Part shown: positions 8,876 to 18,280 of the stretch, piece after piece
Layout: the number at the start of each line of letters is the position of its first letter
Numbering within the stretch: position 1 is the first letter of the stretch
Assembly: GCA_964496495.1 (NCBI GenBank)
Contig: CAZBZU010000008.1
Location: 1-64,000, forward strand
Length of the DNA stretch: 64,000 bases
Direction: 5' to 3'
DNA from: JASBRS01 sp964496495
GTDB lineage: Bacteria > Deinococcota > Deinococci > Deinococcales > Trueperaceae
Program-made: the position numbers and the translations under genes
Notes under the pieces: generated by a model
Seen by the model: the letters and a program-made list of their open reading frames with translations, nothing else
Told to the model about the DNA's origin: nothing
Database searches by the model: none

Positions 8876-8893
8876 GCTCGCCCTCCCCGCCCG

Positions 8894-9706
8894 TCAGCCG
8901 GGCTTCTGCACGGGACGCACCAGCAGGGCCTCGTTGGCGGCCAGGTCGGAGCGGAACAGGGTGTCGCGAGAGAACAGGATGTAGGGGCCGGCGCCGTCGA
9001 CGGCGGTGGCCTGGAACACCAGCACCTTGCCGTCCTGACGGCGGCAGGCGACCCTCTCCGGCCGAGTGCCGGTGGCCCGTTGCCAGGTGGTGAGGATGCC
9101 CGGGTCCAGCCCGGCCGCGCCCGCCGGCAGGTCGGTGCCGCTCAGGCGCGCCACCAGCCGCGCGGTCCGTGCGCGGCGGCCGCGCATCTTGAGCACCCCG
9201 ATGCGGGTGAGGCGCTCGACGATCGCCAGGGTGTCGTCGGGGTCCAGGGAGGCGTCGAGAGCGATGCGGGTGACGTTGCGCTGGCCGTTCACGTGCCCCA
9301 GCACCTGGCGCTCGTCCTCGTTGAGCGTCAGCTCGGCGGCGCGCTCGTAGCTGGTGTCGAGCGTGGGCACGGCGTCGCGCGCCACCGTGGGGCCGCTCTC
9401 GCGGCGCGCCTCGTCCAGGCGGCGGATGGCCTCCAGCACCAGGTTCTCCGTGCCGGCCGCGATGCTCGCCTCGGGCGCCGGGATGCCCAGGCGGAACTCG
9501 AAGCTGCCCCGCTCGTCCGTGAACAGCGCGTACACGGCCTCCTCGCCGCGCAGCTCGCCGAACTCGGCGTGGACCACCTGCCCCTTGTCGAAGTAGACCC
9601 GTGCCAGGCCCGCAGGATGATCGATGCCGAGCCGGCCGGATCGCTGCGCGGAGGACAGGAGCTGGAACAGGTCCACCAGCGAGAAGAGGCCTAGCGTCCC
9701 GGTCAC
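8894..9706 (-). CDS. DUF4388/PATAN-domain protein
   Basis: 270 residues beginning TGTLGLFSLVDLFQLLSSAQ, followed by RSGRLGI and ARVYFDKGQVVHAEFGELRGEEA, the conserved face of PATAN (DUF4388) domains, which in other bacteria couple two-component or polar-localisation systems. Residues 100-180 resemble a winged-helix-like region (LGHVNGQRNVTRIALDASLDP), and the end resembles a roadblock/effector fold. The GTG start overlaps the nitrilase stop (GTGA), yet a TAGAAT box (9718-9713) lies 6 nt upstream, so it may be expressed both ways. Function unknown. Confidence 0.75.
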   Translation of the reverse strand: MTGTLGLFSLVDLFQLLSSAQRSGRLGIDHPAGLARVYFDKGQVVHAEFGELRGEEAVYALFTDERGSFEFRLGIPAPEASIAAGTENLVLEAIRRLDEARRESGPTVARDAVPTLDTSYERAAELTLNEDERQVLGHVNGQRNVTRIALDASLDPDDTLAIVERLTRIGVLKMRGRRARTARLVARLSGTDLPAGAAGLDPGILTTWQRATGTRPERVACRRQDGKVLVFQATAVDGAGPYILFSRDTLFRSDLAANEALLVRPVQKPG

Positions 9707-10740
9707 GGCCGCATTCTACCGCCCACCTGCGCCACCGGCGGCTCCGGGACGAGCTCCACGGTGGCGCTCACCACCTCCTCCGCATCGCTGCTGCTCGCCA
9801 ACGCCAGGACCCCTCTCCGCCCCTCGCACCAGGGGCCGCCCGATGCCGCTCCCGTGACGATGCTGGAGCGCCCGCGCGGCGCGAAGCCGAGCAGCTCGCC
9901 CACCAGCATGGGGTTGAGGCCGTAGCGCAGGCTCGCCCGGCCGCGCAGCCCGGCGCTCAAGCCGCGCGTCAGCCACGCCTCCCCCTCGGACAGCCGAGGG
10001 TCCTGCGGCCAGGGCCTGTCCCACGAGGCGTCGTTGGCGCTGGGCTGGACCACCACCTGCGCGCCCAGCGCATCCAGGTGCGCCAGCACGTCCTCGCGCC
10101 AGCCGTCCAGGCAGACCGCCACCCCGAGCTTGCCCCAGCCGGCCTGCATCACCGGCAGGTCGGCCAGCCGGCCGCGCGCCAGGCCGGCACGCGCCTCCAG
10201 GCCGGGCGTCAGGTGGACCTTGCGGGCGCGGCCGAGCAACGCGCCGCTCGGCGCCAGCACGTACGCCACGTTGTGCACCCGCGAGCCGGTCGGGCGCGCG
10301 CCGTCGCCGTCCTCGACGGCGAGCTCGGGGAGCAGCGCCGAGCCGGCGACGACGGTGGCCCCGGTGTCCCTGGCGGCCGCGGCGAAGGCGGCCAGGTAGA
10401 CGCGGTGCACGGCCCTAGCGCGGGCGAGGTGAACGGCCGCCGGGCCGAAGGCGGCGTGGCGCAGCGCCGCGCGCGCGACGCCCGGCCAGTCGCGCCGCAG
10501 CGAGCGCCGGCCGGCCTGCAGCAGCGTGGCGCCCGCCGGCGGGGGCGAGCCGCCGCCCGCCAGCGTGAACGTCAGCGGCAGCGCCACCAGCTCGGGGAAC
10601 GCCAGCAGCACCGGCACGTCCGGCGGCGCTCCCGCCACGCCCTGCCGAGCCAGGTCCAGGACCCAGGCGGCGAAGGCGTCGGGCCCGATGAAGGCATCCG
10701 CTTGCAGGGCGGCCTGCACGGCCACCAGGTGGAGGCGCAC
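9703..10740 (-). CDS. Carbon-nitrogen hydrolase (nitrilase superfamily)
   Basis: 345 residues with the Glu-Lys-Cys triad of the superfamily: Glu in LLAFPELVAL (near residue 50), Lys in ARKVHLTPG (near 165), Cys in VAVCLDGWREDV (near 210). The substrate, an amide or nitrile, cannot be assigned; an internal insertion around residues 60-100 is longer than usual. The GTG start is fixed by a TAGACT box (10752-10747) 6 nt upstream. Confidence 0.85.
   Translation of the reverse strand: MRLHLVAVQAALQADAFIGPDAFAAWVLDLARQGVAGAPPDVPVLLAFPELVALPLTFTLAGGGSPPPAGATLLQAGRRSLRRDWPGVARAALRHAAFGPAAVHLARARAVHRVYLAAFAAAARDTGATVVAGSALLPELAVEDGDGARPTGSRVHNVAYVLAPSGALLGRARKVHLTPGLEARAGLARGRLADLPVMQAGWGKLGVAVCLDGWREDVLAHLDALGAQVVVQPSANDASWDRPWPQDPRLSEGEAWLTRGLSAGLRGRASLRYGLNPMLVGELLGFAPRGRSSIVTGAASGGPWCEGRRGVLALASSSDAEEVVSATVELVPEPPVAQVGGRMRP
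9713..9718 (-). promoter_or_regulatory. -10 box of the PATAN gene, inside the nitrilase 3' end
   Basis: TAGAAT ends 6 nt before the GTG at 9706. Confidence 0.4.
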
Positions 10741-10746
10741 GCGCCC

Positions 10747-10752
10747 AGTCTA
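10747..10752 (-). promoter_or_regulatory. -10 box of the nitrilase gene
   Basis: TAGACT on the minus strand, 6 nt before the GTG at 10740; divergent from the lptF promoter. Confidence 0.5.
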
Positions 10753-10822
10753 GACGCTCGCGCCGCGACGGAGAAGGAACGACGGGGACGCGGGTCACGG
10801 CAGGGCCGCCGGTGGGCGCCGT

Positions 10823-10828
10823 TATACT
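10823..10828 (+). promoter_or_regulatory. -10 box of the lptF operon
   Basis: TATACT, 6 nt before the GTG at 10835; the transcript would be leaderless. Confidence 0.55.
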
Positions 10829-10834
10829 GCGCTG

Positions 10835-11899
10835 GTGCCCGCACGTTTGGCGCGTTACCTGCTCCGCGAGACCGCCGGGCTCTACCTCCTGGGCGTGGCC
10901 GCGTTCTGCCTGCTGCTGTCGATCGACCTGCTCAGCGTCCTGGCGCGCTTCCTCATCCAGCAGCACGCCAGCCTGGCGCAGGTGGCGACGCTGCTGCTCT
11001 ACAAGCTGCCCTACTTCTTCCACCTGAGCCTGCCGATCGCGGTGGTGTTCGCGGTGCTGCTGGCCACCGGCCGGCTGGCCAAGGACTCCGAGCTGAAGGC
11101 GGCCTACACCATGGGCGCCAGGCCGGTGTCGCTGCTGCTGCCGCTGGCGCTGCTGGGGGTGCTGGTGGGAGGCGTGAGCCTGGTGAACAACGGCTTCCTC
11201 GAGGCTCGAGCCGAGACCGCCTACCAGCACATGATCGACGCCTTCGTGTACGTGCGGCCTCCCGCCCAGGTGCAGACCGACGCCTCGTTCCGCATCGAGG
11301 GCGAGGGGGTGTTCTACGCCGCTCGCATCCGCGGCGACCTCCAGAACCACGCTCAGGCCCGGCTGGAGGGGGTGCTGGTGCTCGAGAACGACGGCACCGT
11401 GCTGACCGCTCCGAGCGGCACCTGGTCGAGCAGCGCCCGCAGCTGGACGCTGGACCACGCGCAGCGCAGCGGGCCCGGGACGCCTCCCGTCGCCGTCGGG
11501 CCCGTCACCCTCCCCTTCCCGCTGCAGGCCACCCCCACCGAGACGCTCGCGCGCGGCGATACCCTGCCGCTGGACAAGCTGCGCGCGCAGATCGCCAGGC
11601 TGCGCAAGGCCGGCGGCAACGCCAGGCAGCTGCTGTTCCAGTACCACCGTCGCATCGCCGACGCCTTCAGCGCGGTGGTGTTCGCGCTGTTCGCGGGGGC
11701 GCTGGGGCTGCGCGTGCGCGGCCGGGCCGCGGGCTTCGCCTGGACGATCGTGTTGCTGGTGGCGTTCTGGGCCCTGTGGCTGTTCAGCCAGAACCTCTAC
11801 GAGGCCGGCGCTTTGGGCCCCGTGATGGCCGCCTGGCTCACGCCCGCGGTGAGCGGCGTCGGCGCGCTGCTGCTGGCCGCCTGGAGCCTGCGCGCATGA
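10835..11899 (+). CDS. lptF: LptF/LptG-family permease (first copy)
   Basis: 354-residue inner-membrane protein. It has the family layout of three N-terminal transmembrane helices (LYLLGVAAFCLLLSI; LSLPIAVVFAVLLATGRLA; LLLPLALLGVLVGGVSLV), a periplasmic beta-jellyroll segment (about 120-255) and three C-terminal helices. YLLRETAGLYLLG at the start matches the consensus YLxRE. With LptG it would form the membrane part of the lipopolysaccharide or outer-membrane lipid extractor. It overlaps the next gene by ATGA. LptA, LptB and LptC are not in the window. Confidence 0.9.
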   Translation: MPARLARYLLRETAGLYLLGVAAFCLLLSIDLLSVLARFLIQQHASLAQVATLLLYKLPYFFHLSLPIAVVFAVLLATGRLAKDSELKAAYTMGARPVSLLLPLALLGVLVGGVSLVNNGFLEARAETAYQHMIDAFVYVRPPAQVQTDASFRIEGEGVFYAARIRGDLQNHAQARLEGVLVLENDGTVLTAPSGTWSSSARSWTLDHAQRSGPGTPPVAVGPVTLPFPLQATPTETLARGDTLPLDKLRAQIARLRKAGGNARQLLFQYHRRIADAFSAVVFALFAGALGLRVRGRAAGFAWTIVLLVAFWALWLFSQNLYEAGALGPVMAAWLTPAVSGVGALLLAAWSLRA

Positions 11900-12966
11900 C
11901 CACCTTCAGCCGCTACCTCTACCGCGAGATCCTGCCGCTCTACGCCGCGGGGCTGGCGGTGCTACTGGTGCTGCTGCTGATGAGCTTCCTGATGGGCGTG
12001 CTGGCCGACGTCCTGGCCCGCGGGGTGCCGGCCGCGCTGGTGGGGCGCTACCTGCTGTTCAAGCTGCCGGCCGCCGCGGGGCCGGGCCTGCCGCTCGCCC
12101 TGCTGTTCGCCGCGCTGCTGGGGTTGACGCGGCTGGGCCAGGACGGCGAGATCAAGGCGGCGCTGCTGCTCGGCGTCAGCCCGCGCCGCTTCCTGATGCC
12201 GATGCTCGGGCTGGGCCTGCTCGTCAGCCTGGTCGCCTTCGCCAACGACGAGCTGCTGGTTCCCTGGAGCGAGCATCGCGCGCAGGCGGTGCAGAAGGAC
12301 ATCCTGCTGAGGAGCCCGGAGACGGTGGTCAAGGCCGGCTCGTTCTTCACCGACGCCCTGGGCCGCGACATCTACGTCGGCGCGGTCTCGCCCGGCGGCC
12401 ACCTGCGCGACATCATCGTCATCTCCCCCGGCGGCTCGGAGGGCCCGCGCGACGTCATCCAGGCCGCCAGCGGCGATTACGACCAGGCGGCGGGCGTGTG
12501 GCGCCTTCACGACCTGCGCTTCCGCGTCTTCCGCTCGGCCCGGCTGGTGCTCGACTTCCACGCCGTCAGCGGCACGCTGCCCGTCCGCGGCCTGTCGGCC
12601 GGCACCAGCGGCACGCCGGACCTCATCTACCTCCCGCCGCGCCAGCTGCTGGCCCGCCTGCGCGGCGCCGACGGGCGCCCCGAGCCCGCGGTCTGGACGG
12701 CCCTGCACCGCAAGCTCGCCGAGCCGCTGGCCGCCACCGCCTTCGCCCTCTTCGCGCTGGCGGTGGCGCTGTTCACCTTCCGCCGCGGGGCCTCGCTGGG
12801 GTTCGTGTCGGTGCTGCTGCTGACCTTCATCTACTACGCCACCGGCAGCGTCTCGAAGCTTCTCGGCGAGCAGGGCACCATCCCCGCGTACGTCGCGGGC
12901 TGGGCGCCGGTGGCGCTCTATGCCGTGGCCGGCGGCGCGCTCCTGGCGCTCACCTGGAGGCGTTGA
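11896..12966 (+). CDS. lptG: LptF/LptG-family permease (second copy)
   Basis: 356 residues with the same architecture as the preceding gene: YLYREILPLYAAGLAVL, three N-terminal helices, a periplasmic domain (KAGSFFTDALGRDIYVGAV) and three C-terminal helices ending YAVAGGALLALTW. Predicted partner of the upstream permease. The ATG overlaps the upstream stop codon and its own stop abuts the GTG of the LptD-like gene, so the four genes are almost certainly one operon. Which copy is F and which is G is arbitrary. Confidence 0.9.
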   Translation: MTTFSRYLYREILPLYAAGLAVLLVLLLMSFLMGVLADVLARGVPAALVGRYLLFKLPAAAGPGLPLALLFAALLGLTRLGQDGEIKAALLLGVSPRRFLMPMLGLGLLVSLVAFANDELLVPWSEHRAQAVQKDILLRSPETVVKAGSFFTDALGRDIYVGAVSPGGHLRDIIVISPGGSEGPRDVIQAASGDYDQAAGVWRLHDLRFRVFRSARLVLDFHAVSGTLPVRGLSAGTSGTPDLIYLPPRQLLARLRGADGRPEPAVWTALHRKLAEPLAATAFALFALAVALFTFRRGASLGFVSVLLLTFIYYATGSVSKLLGEQGTIPAYVAGWAPVALYAVAGGALLALTWRR

Positions 12967-15897
12967 GTGGGGCGGGCGGTGCTGCCGGCCCTGCTCGGCC
13001 TGGCCATGCTGCTGGCCGGCAGCGCCCGCGCGGTGCAGATCACCATCGACACCGGCGGCGACCCCACCAGCCGGCTGGAGATCCATACCCTGACGCTGCC
13101 CGACGGCACCCAGGCGGAGCTCTACGTGCTGGAGGGGCACCAGGTCCACGTCACCATCGGCGACTCCGAGCTGGTCGCCGACCACATCGAGTTCGACCTC
13201 ACCAACCGGGTGGTGCGGGTGGTCGGTTACGGCCGCTACACCTCCGGCGGCCAGACGGTGGTGGGCAACGACCTGGTCATCGACATCAGCAAGGAGTCGT
13301 TCCAGGCGTCGGACGTGATCATCAGCACCTCGCAGCTCGACGTGACGGGCGACAGCGCCAGCCGCGTGCCCGGACAGATCAGCGTCCTGAGCGGCCACTT
13401 CAGCCCCTGCTCGCGCTGCGATCAGACGATCGAGGACTACGGCTTCGACGCCAAGAGGCTCGAGCTCTACCCCGGCGACCGCCTGGTCGCCTACGACGTC
13501 ACCGTGCTGCTACGCAACCACCCGCTCTTCACCCTGCCGCTGCTGGTCCTGCCGCTGGCCCGGCCGAACCGTCAGCCGCGCCTGTCGCTCACCTCGGGCA
13601 CCGCCACGGTACGCGCCGAGGTGATGGCGAGCTGGCCCTACGTGATGGGCCCCAACGCCTACGGCGAGGTCAACCTCCACTACTACGCCGACGTGCAGCC
13701 GCAGCAGGGCAGCGGCATCGAGAACACCCTGCTGGGAGGGAAGGTGGTGACCAGCTACCTGGGCGGCGGCTTCGATCACCGCTTCTACACCGCGCGCGGG
13801 AAGGGCGAGTTCACGGTCGAGTACACCCCCTTCGACCTGCAGCGCAACAGCGACGGCACCGTGGCGCTGGCTCCCAAGGGCCAGAGCACGCTGCAGTTCG
13901 ACCTGCACTACGCCACCGACACCTCGCTCGGCCCGCCCGCCACCAGCTTCGAGCTCAAGCGCGACGACACCGTGCGCAACCGCATCTGGGAGTACGACTG
14001 GTCCACCACCCAGCAGGGCTCCGGGCTGCAGGGCACCTTCAGCAGCCAGGGCTTCGTCGACCTGGATCCCACGGATCAGGTGTCGACGCCCAGCTACGCC
14101 AGCCGCAGCGTGCCGCTGTTCACGCCCGCGCGCCTGCAGCTCAAGCCCTCCGATCTCTCGGCCTACCGGCTCGGACCGTTCCAGGTCCAGAGCGCGCTGC
14201 TCGACCTCGGCGTGTTCCGCGACACCAGCAACCCCAGCAACCGCAGCGCCGCGGCCACCCCCACCTTCACCTCGGCGCGGCTGCTCGACAACTACAGCCT
14301 GGTGATGCCCGCCACCTCGCCGTGGGACGGCCTGGCGGTGAGCGGCAAGAGCGTGTTCACCGGCAAGTACTACGGCACCGCCGAACGGCTGATCGACTGG
14401 AACGCCGGCCTCGACGCCAAGCAGTCCTTCGGTGAGGCGGGCTCGCTGTCGCTCACCCTGTCGCGCGACACCACGCAAGGCGAGACGCCGTTCGTCTTCG
14501 ACCAGGTGCCGCTGCGAACGCACACCGAGACCAGCGCCAAGCTGCTGCTCGATCCTCTCGCCTGGGCCAGCCTGGAGGTCGACGGCGGCTACGTCTTCGC
14601 CGACAGCCGCGACCCCACGACCGAGGGCCTGCAGCCGCTCGACTCCACCCTCACCCTGTTCAAGTCGACCCCCTGGGTGGGCGTGACGGTGAGCAACAGC
14701 TACGACCTGAAGAGCGGCGACCCGGGCACCATCGACGCCACCGTCGACCTCAAGCCCAGCATCGGGCAGCTGACCTCCGACCTCACGGTCGAGCACATCC
14801 AGGACCTCAACCCCAACGTCGACCGCGTCACCGGGGCCGTCTCGACCGATACCCAGACGAAGGCCTCGCTGAGCATCGGGCTGCCCGCCGCCGTCGCCCT
14901 GTCGGCGTCGACCGCCTACAGCTACGATCCGCCCGCGGCCGCCGCCGGCCAGCCGCGGCAGTACTGGGCGCCGCTCGACCTCTCCGTCACCCTCGGCACG
15001 CTGCCGCAGGACGACGGCATCCCCGGCCTCAAGCTCACCTACCAGCGGGACCTCAACGCCGGCGCGGTGACGGCCCTCAGCCTGGACGGCACCGCCCCAC
15101 TCGGCCCGCTGGGCTTCAGCGTGTCGGAGACGCTGGGCTTGCCGCTCGGCACGGTGGCGTCGAGCGCCGTGAGGCTCGAATGGCCGGGCATCGCGGCGGT
15201 GGAGGCCGACGGGCTGGCCTGGCTGCCGCCCGGCTGGCTGGGCTTCCCGGGCGACCCGACGGCCACGCGCGCGCTCTCCTTCCGGGTGGAGGACGCCCCG
15301 ACGAGCGGCTCGCCGGTGTGGCAGCTGCGCTACAGCACCGTCTTCGACCCCTCGCTGGGCAGCGGCGGCGGCTACCGCAACACCGACCTCACCGCGCGCG
15401 CGGTGCTCACCGACCGCCAGCTGGGCCCCGCCAACTTCGATGTCGACCTCTTCACCGACCTGCCGCTCCACGACGACGCCCTGGCCGTGAGCTACCTGCG
15501 CCGCGCCAGCCTGGTGTTCGGCGTCGACCTCTACCAGACCGTGGGCCTGCAGGGCGCGCTCGGCTATAGCGGCAGCTACGACGCCTCCAACCAGCAGCTG
15601 ACCAGCGAGCTCCTCACCATCAGCGACCTGTCTCTCATCGTGCGCCCCGTGAAGGACCTCTATGTTGGAGCCGTGCTCAACGACAGCTGGGACCTCACCG
15701 GCAACGATCCCAACGCCCCGCCGTTCAACCTCCAACCGACCTTCGTGGTGGCCTGGAACCGTTGCTGCTGGGCGCTCTACGGCTCCTGGAACAGCGCCAA
15801 CGGGCAGATCAAGCTGGCGCTCACGACCCCCGGCTCGCAGCAGGGACTGCTGCAGATCTTCAACACCGGGCTGATGCTGCCGGAGGCGAAGCCATGA
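12967..15897 (+). CDS. lptD: LptD/OstA-like outer-membrane assembly protein
   Basis: 976 residues: signal peptide (VLPALLGLAMLLAGSARA), an N-terminal OstA-type beta-jellyroll (about 20-150), then a beta-barrel-like remainder rich in alternating hydrophobic residues. The diagnostic LptD junction is clear: YGFDAKRLELYPGDRLVAYD and HPLFTLPLLVLPL, preceded by a Cys pair CSRC. Predicted to sit in the outer membrane and receive lipid from the bridge fed by LptF/LptG. The start is a GTG directly after the lptG stop. Confidence 0.85.
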   Translation: MGRAVLPALLGLAMLLAGSARAVQITIDTGGDPTSRLEIHTLTLPDGTQAELYVLEGHQVHVTIGDSELVADHIEFDLTNRVVRVVGYGRYTSGGQTVVGNDLVIDISKESFQASDVIISTSQLDVTGDSASRVPGQISVLSGHFSPCSRCDQTIEDYGFDAKRLELYPGDRLVAYDVTVLLRNHPLFTLPLLVLPLARPNRQPRLSLTSGTATVRAEVMASWPYVMGPNAYGEVNLHYYADVQPQQGSGIENTLLGGKVVTSYLGGGFDHRFYTARGKGEFTVEYTPFDLQRNSDGTVALAPKGQSTLQFDLHYATDTSLGPPATSFELKRDDTVRNRIWEYDWSTTQQGSGLQGTFSSQGFVDLDPTDQVSTPSYASRSVPLFTPARLQLKPSDLSAYRLGPFQVQSALLDLGVFRDTSNPSNRSAAATPTFTSARLLDNYSLVMPATSPWDGLAVSGKSVFTGKYYGTAERLIDWNAGLDAKQSFGEAGSLSLTLSRDTTQGETPFVFDQVPLRTHTETSAKLLLDPLAWASLEVDGGYVFADSRDPTTEGLQPLDSTLTLFKSTPWVGVTVSNSYDLKSGDPGTIDATVDLKPSIGQLTSDLTVEHIQDLNPNVDRVTGAVSTDTQTKASLSIGLPAAVALSASTAYSYDPPAAAAGQPRQYWAPLDLSVTLGTLPQDDGIPGLKLTYQRDLNAGAVTALSLDGTAPLGPLGFSVSETLGLPLGTVASSAVRLEWPGIAAVEADGLAWLPPGWLGFPGDPTATRALSFRVEDAPTSGSPVWQLRYSTVFDPSLGSGGGYRNTDLTARAVLTDRQLGPANFDVDLFTDLPLHDDALAVSYLRRASLVFGVDLYQTVGLQGALGYSGSYDASNQQLTSELLTISDLSLIVRPVKDLYVGAVLNDSWDLTGNDPNAPPFNLQPTFVVAWNRCCWALYGSWNSANGQIKLALTTPGSQQGLLQIFNTGLMLPEAKP

Positions 15898-17180
15898 GGC
15901 GGCTGGCAGCGCTCTCGCCCCTGCTGGCCCTCGCCGCGCTGCTGGCGGGCTGCACCGGCACCACCGAGAACGTGCCGCCGCTGCTGCTGGCCGTCGGCCA
16001 GGTGACCACGGCGACGCCCGCGCAACCCCAGCTGGTGCTGGTGGAGGACAACTTCTCCTCCAGCCAGTCGACCACGCGCACGCTCAGCGTGGTCGCGGGC
16101 AGCGCCCGCGACCTCGACTACCCCGCGGTGGCGTCCGACGTGGTGGACCGCGCGGGGACACGCAGCGCCATGGTGGTGCTGACGCGCCAGCTGACGGCGA
16201 GCAGCAACCCCGACCCCGCCAGCCGGCTCGTCACCTTCAACCTGAGCGGCATCGATCCGGCCACGCCCACCGCGTTCGACCAGACCGCCGCGATCCAGCT
16301 CACCGGCGGCACCAGCCCGGTGTTCCCGGGGTCGACCGGCATGAGCGGCCCCTGGTGCTTCAGCGGCGTGACGGTGTCGCTCACCGGCCGCTACGTCACC
16401 CTGCTGGACGATCCCGCGGCCTGCGGCGACACCTCGGGCCGCTACCCGCGCCTGGTGCAGCTGGACACCTCCACCACCCCGCCCGCGGTGACGACGGTCG
16501 AGCCGGCCGCCGGCTCGCAGCCGGTGCAGGCGACCGTGCCCTTCGACGACCAGGCCGACACCGACGAGAGCCTGTACTTCCTGGTGGCGGGCGTGAACCA
16601 GGCGCTGGTCTACCAGGACCCCGTCCCCCACGACGCCAGCACCGCCCCGACGGCCTCCGTCGCCCAGCTCCCGACGCAGCAGCAGACGGCGCTGCTGGGC
16701 ACCACCCCGGGCGGCGGCGTCACCCCGCAGCTGGTGGCCGTCACCAACCAGGATCCCACCGCCGGGAACACCCTGACCTCGTACCTGCAGGCGGTCGACC
16801 TCACCGATCCCGCTGCGGCTACCAGCGTCGAGACGGCTCCGGGCGCGCGCACCTTCGCGTTCGACCCCGCCGGCATCAGCCAGCGCGTGGTGGTCGCCGG
16901 CGCCAGCAGCCTGGCCCTTCACGCCACGCCCGGCGACGACAAACCGATCGAGACGACCACCCCCTACACCTACACCGGCGCGGCGGCGGCCATCGACCCG
17001 ATCAACCGTTTCGGTTACGTGGTGGACGACGGCCGCATCGTGGTGATCGACCTGGACACCGCCGCCAGCGCCCCGACCAGCTGGATTCCCTACGCGTTCC
17101 CCGTGGCCATCACCTTGCCGGTGAGCGCCGCCACCAACCTGAGCGTCACCACCGCCGCCTGGGCGCGGTCGGCGCCGTGA
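15894..17180 (+). CDS. Secreted lipoprotein, repeat/propeller-like, unknown function
   Basis: 428 residues starting with a lipoprotein signal (MRRLAALSPLLALAALLAGC, lipobox LAGC). The rest contains repeated beta-strand segments of the form ..RLVTFNLSG.., ..RLVQLDTS.., ..YLQAVDLTD.., ..RIVVIDLDTA, suggesting a beta-propeller; no enzyme motif is seen. The ATG overlaps the LptD stop (ATGA), tying it to the outer-membrane assembly operon. It may be an LptE-like helper, but no homology to LptE is visible. Confidence 0.7.
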   Translation: MRRLAALSPLLALAALLAGCTGTTENVPPLLLAVGQVTTATPAQPQLVLVEDNFSSSQSTTRTLSVVAGSARDLDYPAVASDVVDRAGTRSAMVVLTRQLTASSNPDPASRLVTFNLSGIDPATPTAFDQTAAIQLTGGTSPVFPGSTGMSGPWCFSGVTVSLTGRYVTLLDDPAACGDTSGRYPRLVQLDTSTTPPAVTTVEPAAGSQPVQATVPFDDQADTDESLYFLVAGVNQALVYQDPVPHDASTAPTASVAQLPTQQQTALLGTTPGGGVTPQLVAVTNQDPTAGNTLTSYLQAVDLTDPAAATSVETAPGARTFAFDPAGISQRVVVAGASSLALHATPGDDKPIETTTPYTYTGAAAAIDPINRFGYVVDDGRIVVIDLDTAASAPTSWIPYAFPVAITLPVSAATNLSVTTAAWARSAP

Positions 17181-17220
17181 GCCGGCGGGCCGCCGCGGCC
17201 GGGCGCGCCGGGCCGGCCGG

Positions 17221-18222
17221 CTAGGCGGGCTCGGGGACCGAGCCGAGGCCGGCGATGCCGCCCCTGACGCGCTCCAACAGCCCGTGCTCGACGGCCCGCC
17301 GGGCCGTGGCCAGCGCGCTCGCCACGGCGCGAGCGTCGGCGCTGCCGTGGCCGATGAAGGCGTGACCGTCCACCCCCAGCAGCGGCTGGGCGCCGTACTC
17401 GGCGGGGTCCAAGCGGGCGGCGATGGCCCGCAAGCGGGGGCGCACCAGCAGCCCGCCGATGCGGCTGCGGAGGTCGGCGCGCAGCGCCTCGCGCACCCAC
17501 GAGAACAGCTCCCGCGCCTCGCCCTCGGCGAGCTTCAGCACCACGTTGCCGGTGAAGCCGTCGGTCACCACCACGTCGGTGACGCCGCGGAACAGGTCGC
17601 GGCCCTCGACGTTGCCGTGGAAGCGGATGCCGGGGGTGTCCTTCAGCAGCGCGTGCGCCTTGAGCACCAGGTCGGTGCCCTTCTCCGCCTCCTCGCCGAT
17701 CGACATCAGCCCCACCGAGGGGTCGGCCACGCCCCACATGGTGCGCGCGAAGGCGCTGCCCATGATGGCGAAGCGCTGCAGGTGCGACGGGCGGCACTCG
17801 GCATTGGCTCCGACATCGATGAGCCCGACGAAGCCGCCCGCGACCGGGATGTTCGCCAGGATGCCGGGCCGCTCCACGCCGGGCAGGCGGCCGAGCACCA
17901 GCAACGCCGAGGCCATGGTGGCGCCCGAGTGACCCATGGACACCACCGCCGACGCCTCGCCGTCCTTCACCAGCCGGGTCGCCACCATGACGCTGCTGCC
18001 GCGGCGGCGGCGCACGTCCGCCGCGTGCTCGCTCATGCCGATGACGTCGCCCGCATGCCTCACGGGCAGGCTCGCCCCGTGCCGCGCCAGCTCGTCGGCC
18101 AGCCGCCGCTCGTCCCCGACAAGGATGACCTCGGTGCCTTCCCCAGCCGCACGGATCGCCCCCTCGACCGCCGCCTGAGGCATGCGGTCACCCCCCATGG
18201 CGTCGAGCGCGATCGGTTCCAT
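17221..18222 (-). CDS. plsX: Phosphate acyltransferase PlsX
   Basis: 333 residues. It converts acyl-ACP to acyl-phosphate for phospholipid synthesis. The N-terminal PIALDAMGGD motif, EVILVGDE, MGHSGATMASALLVLGR and the VVTDGFTGNVVLKLAEG motif near residue 235 are characteristic. The ATG at 18222 is preceded by TATACT (18236-18231), which excludes longer in-frame starts. It is divergent from the pseudouridine synthase with only 58 bp between start codons. Confidence 0.95.
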   Translation of the reverse strand: MEPIALDAMGGDRMPQAAVEGAIRAAGEGTEVILVGDERRLADELARHGASLPVRHAGDVIGMSEHAADVRRRRGSSVMVATRLVKDGEASAVVSMGHSGATMASALLVLGRLPGVERPGILANIPVAGGFVGLIDVGANAECRPSHLQRFAIMGSAFARTMWGVADPSVGLMSIGEEAEKGTDLVLKAHALLKDTPGIRFHGNVEGRDLFRGVTDVVVTDGFTGNVVLKLAEGEARELFSWVREALRADLRSRIGGLLVRPRLRAIAARLDPAEYGAQPLLGVDGHAFIGHGSADARAVASALATARRAVEHGLLERVRGGIAGLGSVPEPA

Positions 18223-18230
18223 ATCCAGGG

Positions 18231-18236
18231 AGTATA
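18231..18236 (-). promoter_or_regulatory. -10 box of plsX
   Basis: TATACT, 8 nt upstream of the ATG. Confidence 0.5.
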
Positions 18237-18267
18237 GCGCCGCTGCCGCGGGCTTCCCGGCACCCGC

Positions 18268-18273
18268 TAGACT
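18268..18273 (+). promoter_or_regulatory. -10 box of the pseudouridine synthase gene
   Basis: TAGACT followed by GGCGGGC and the GTG at 18281; 7-nt gap. Confidence 0.5.
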
Positions 18274-18280
18274 GGCGGGC

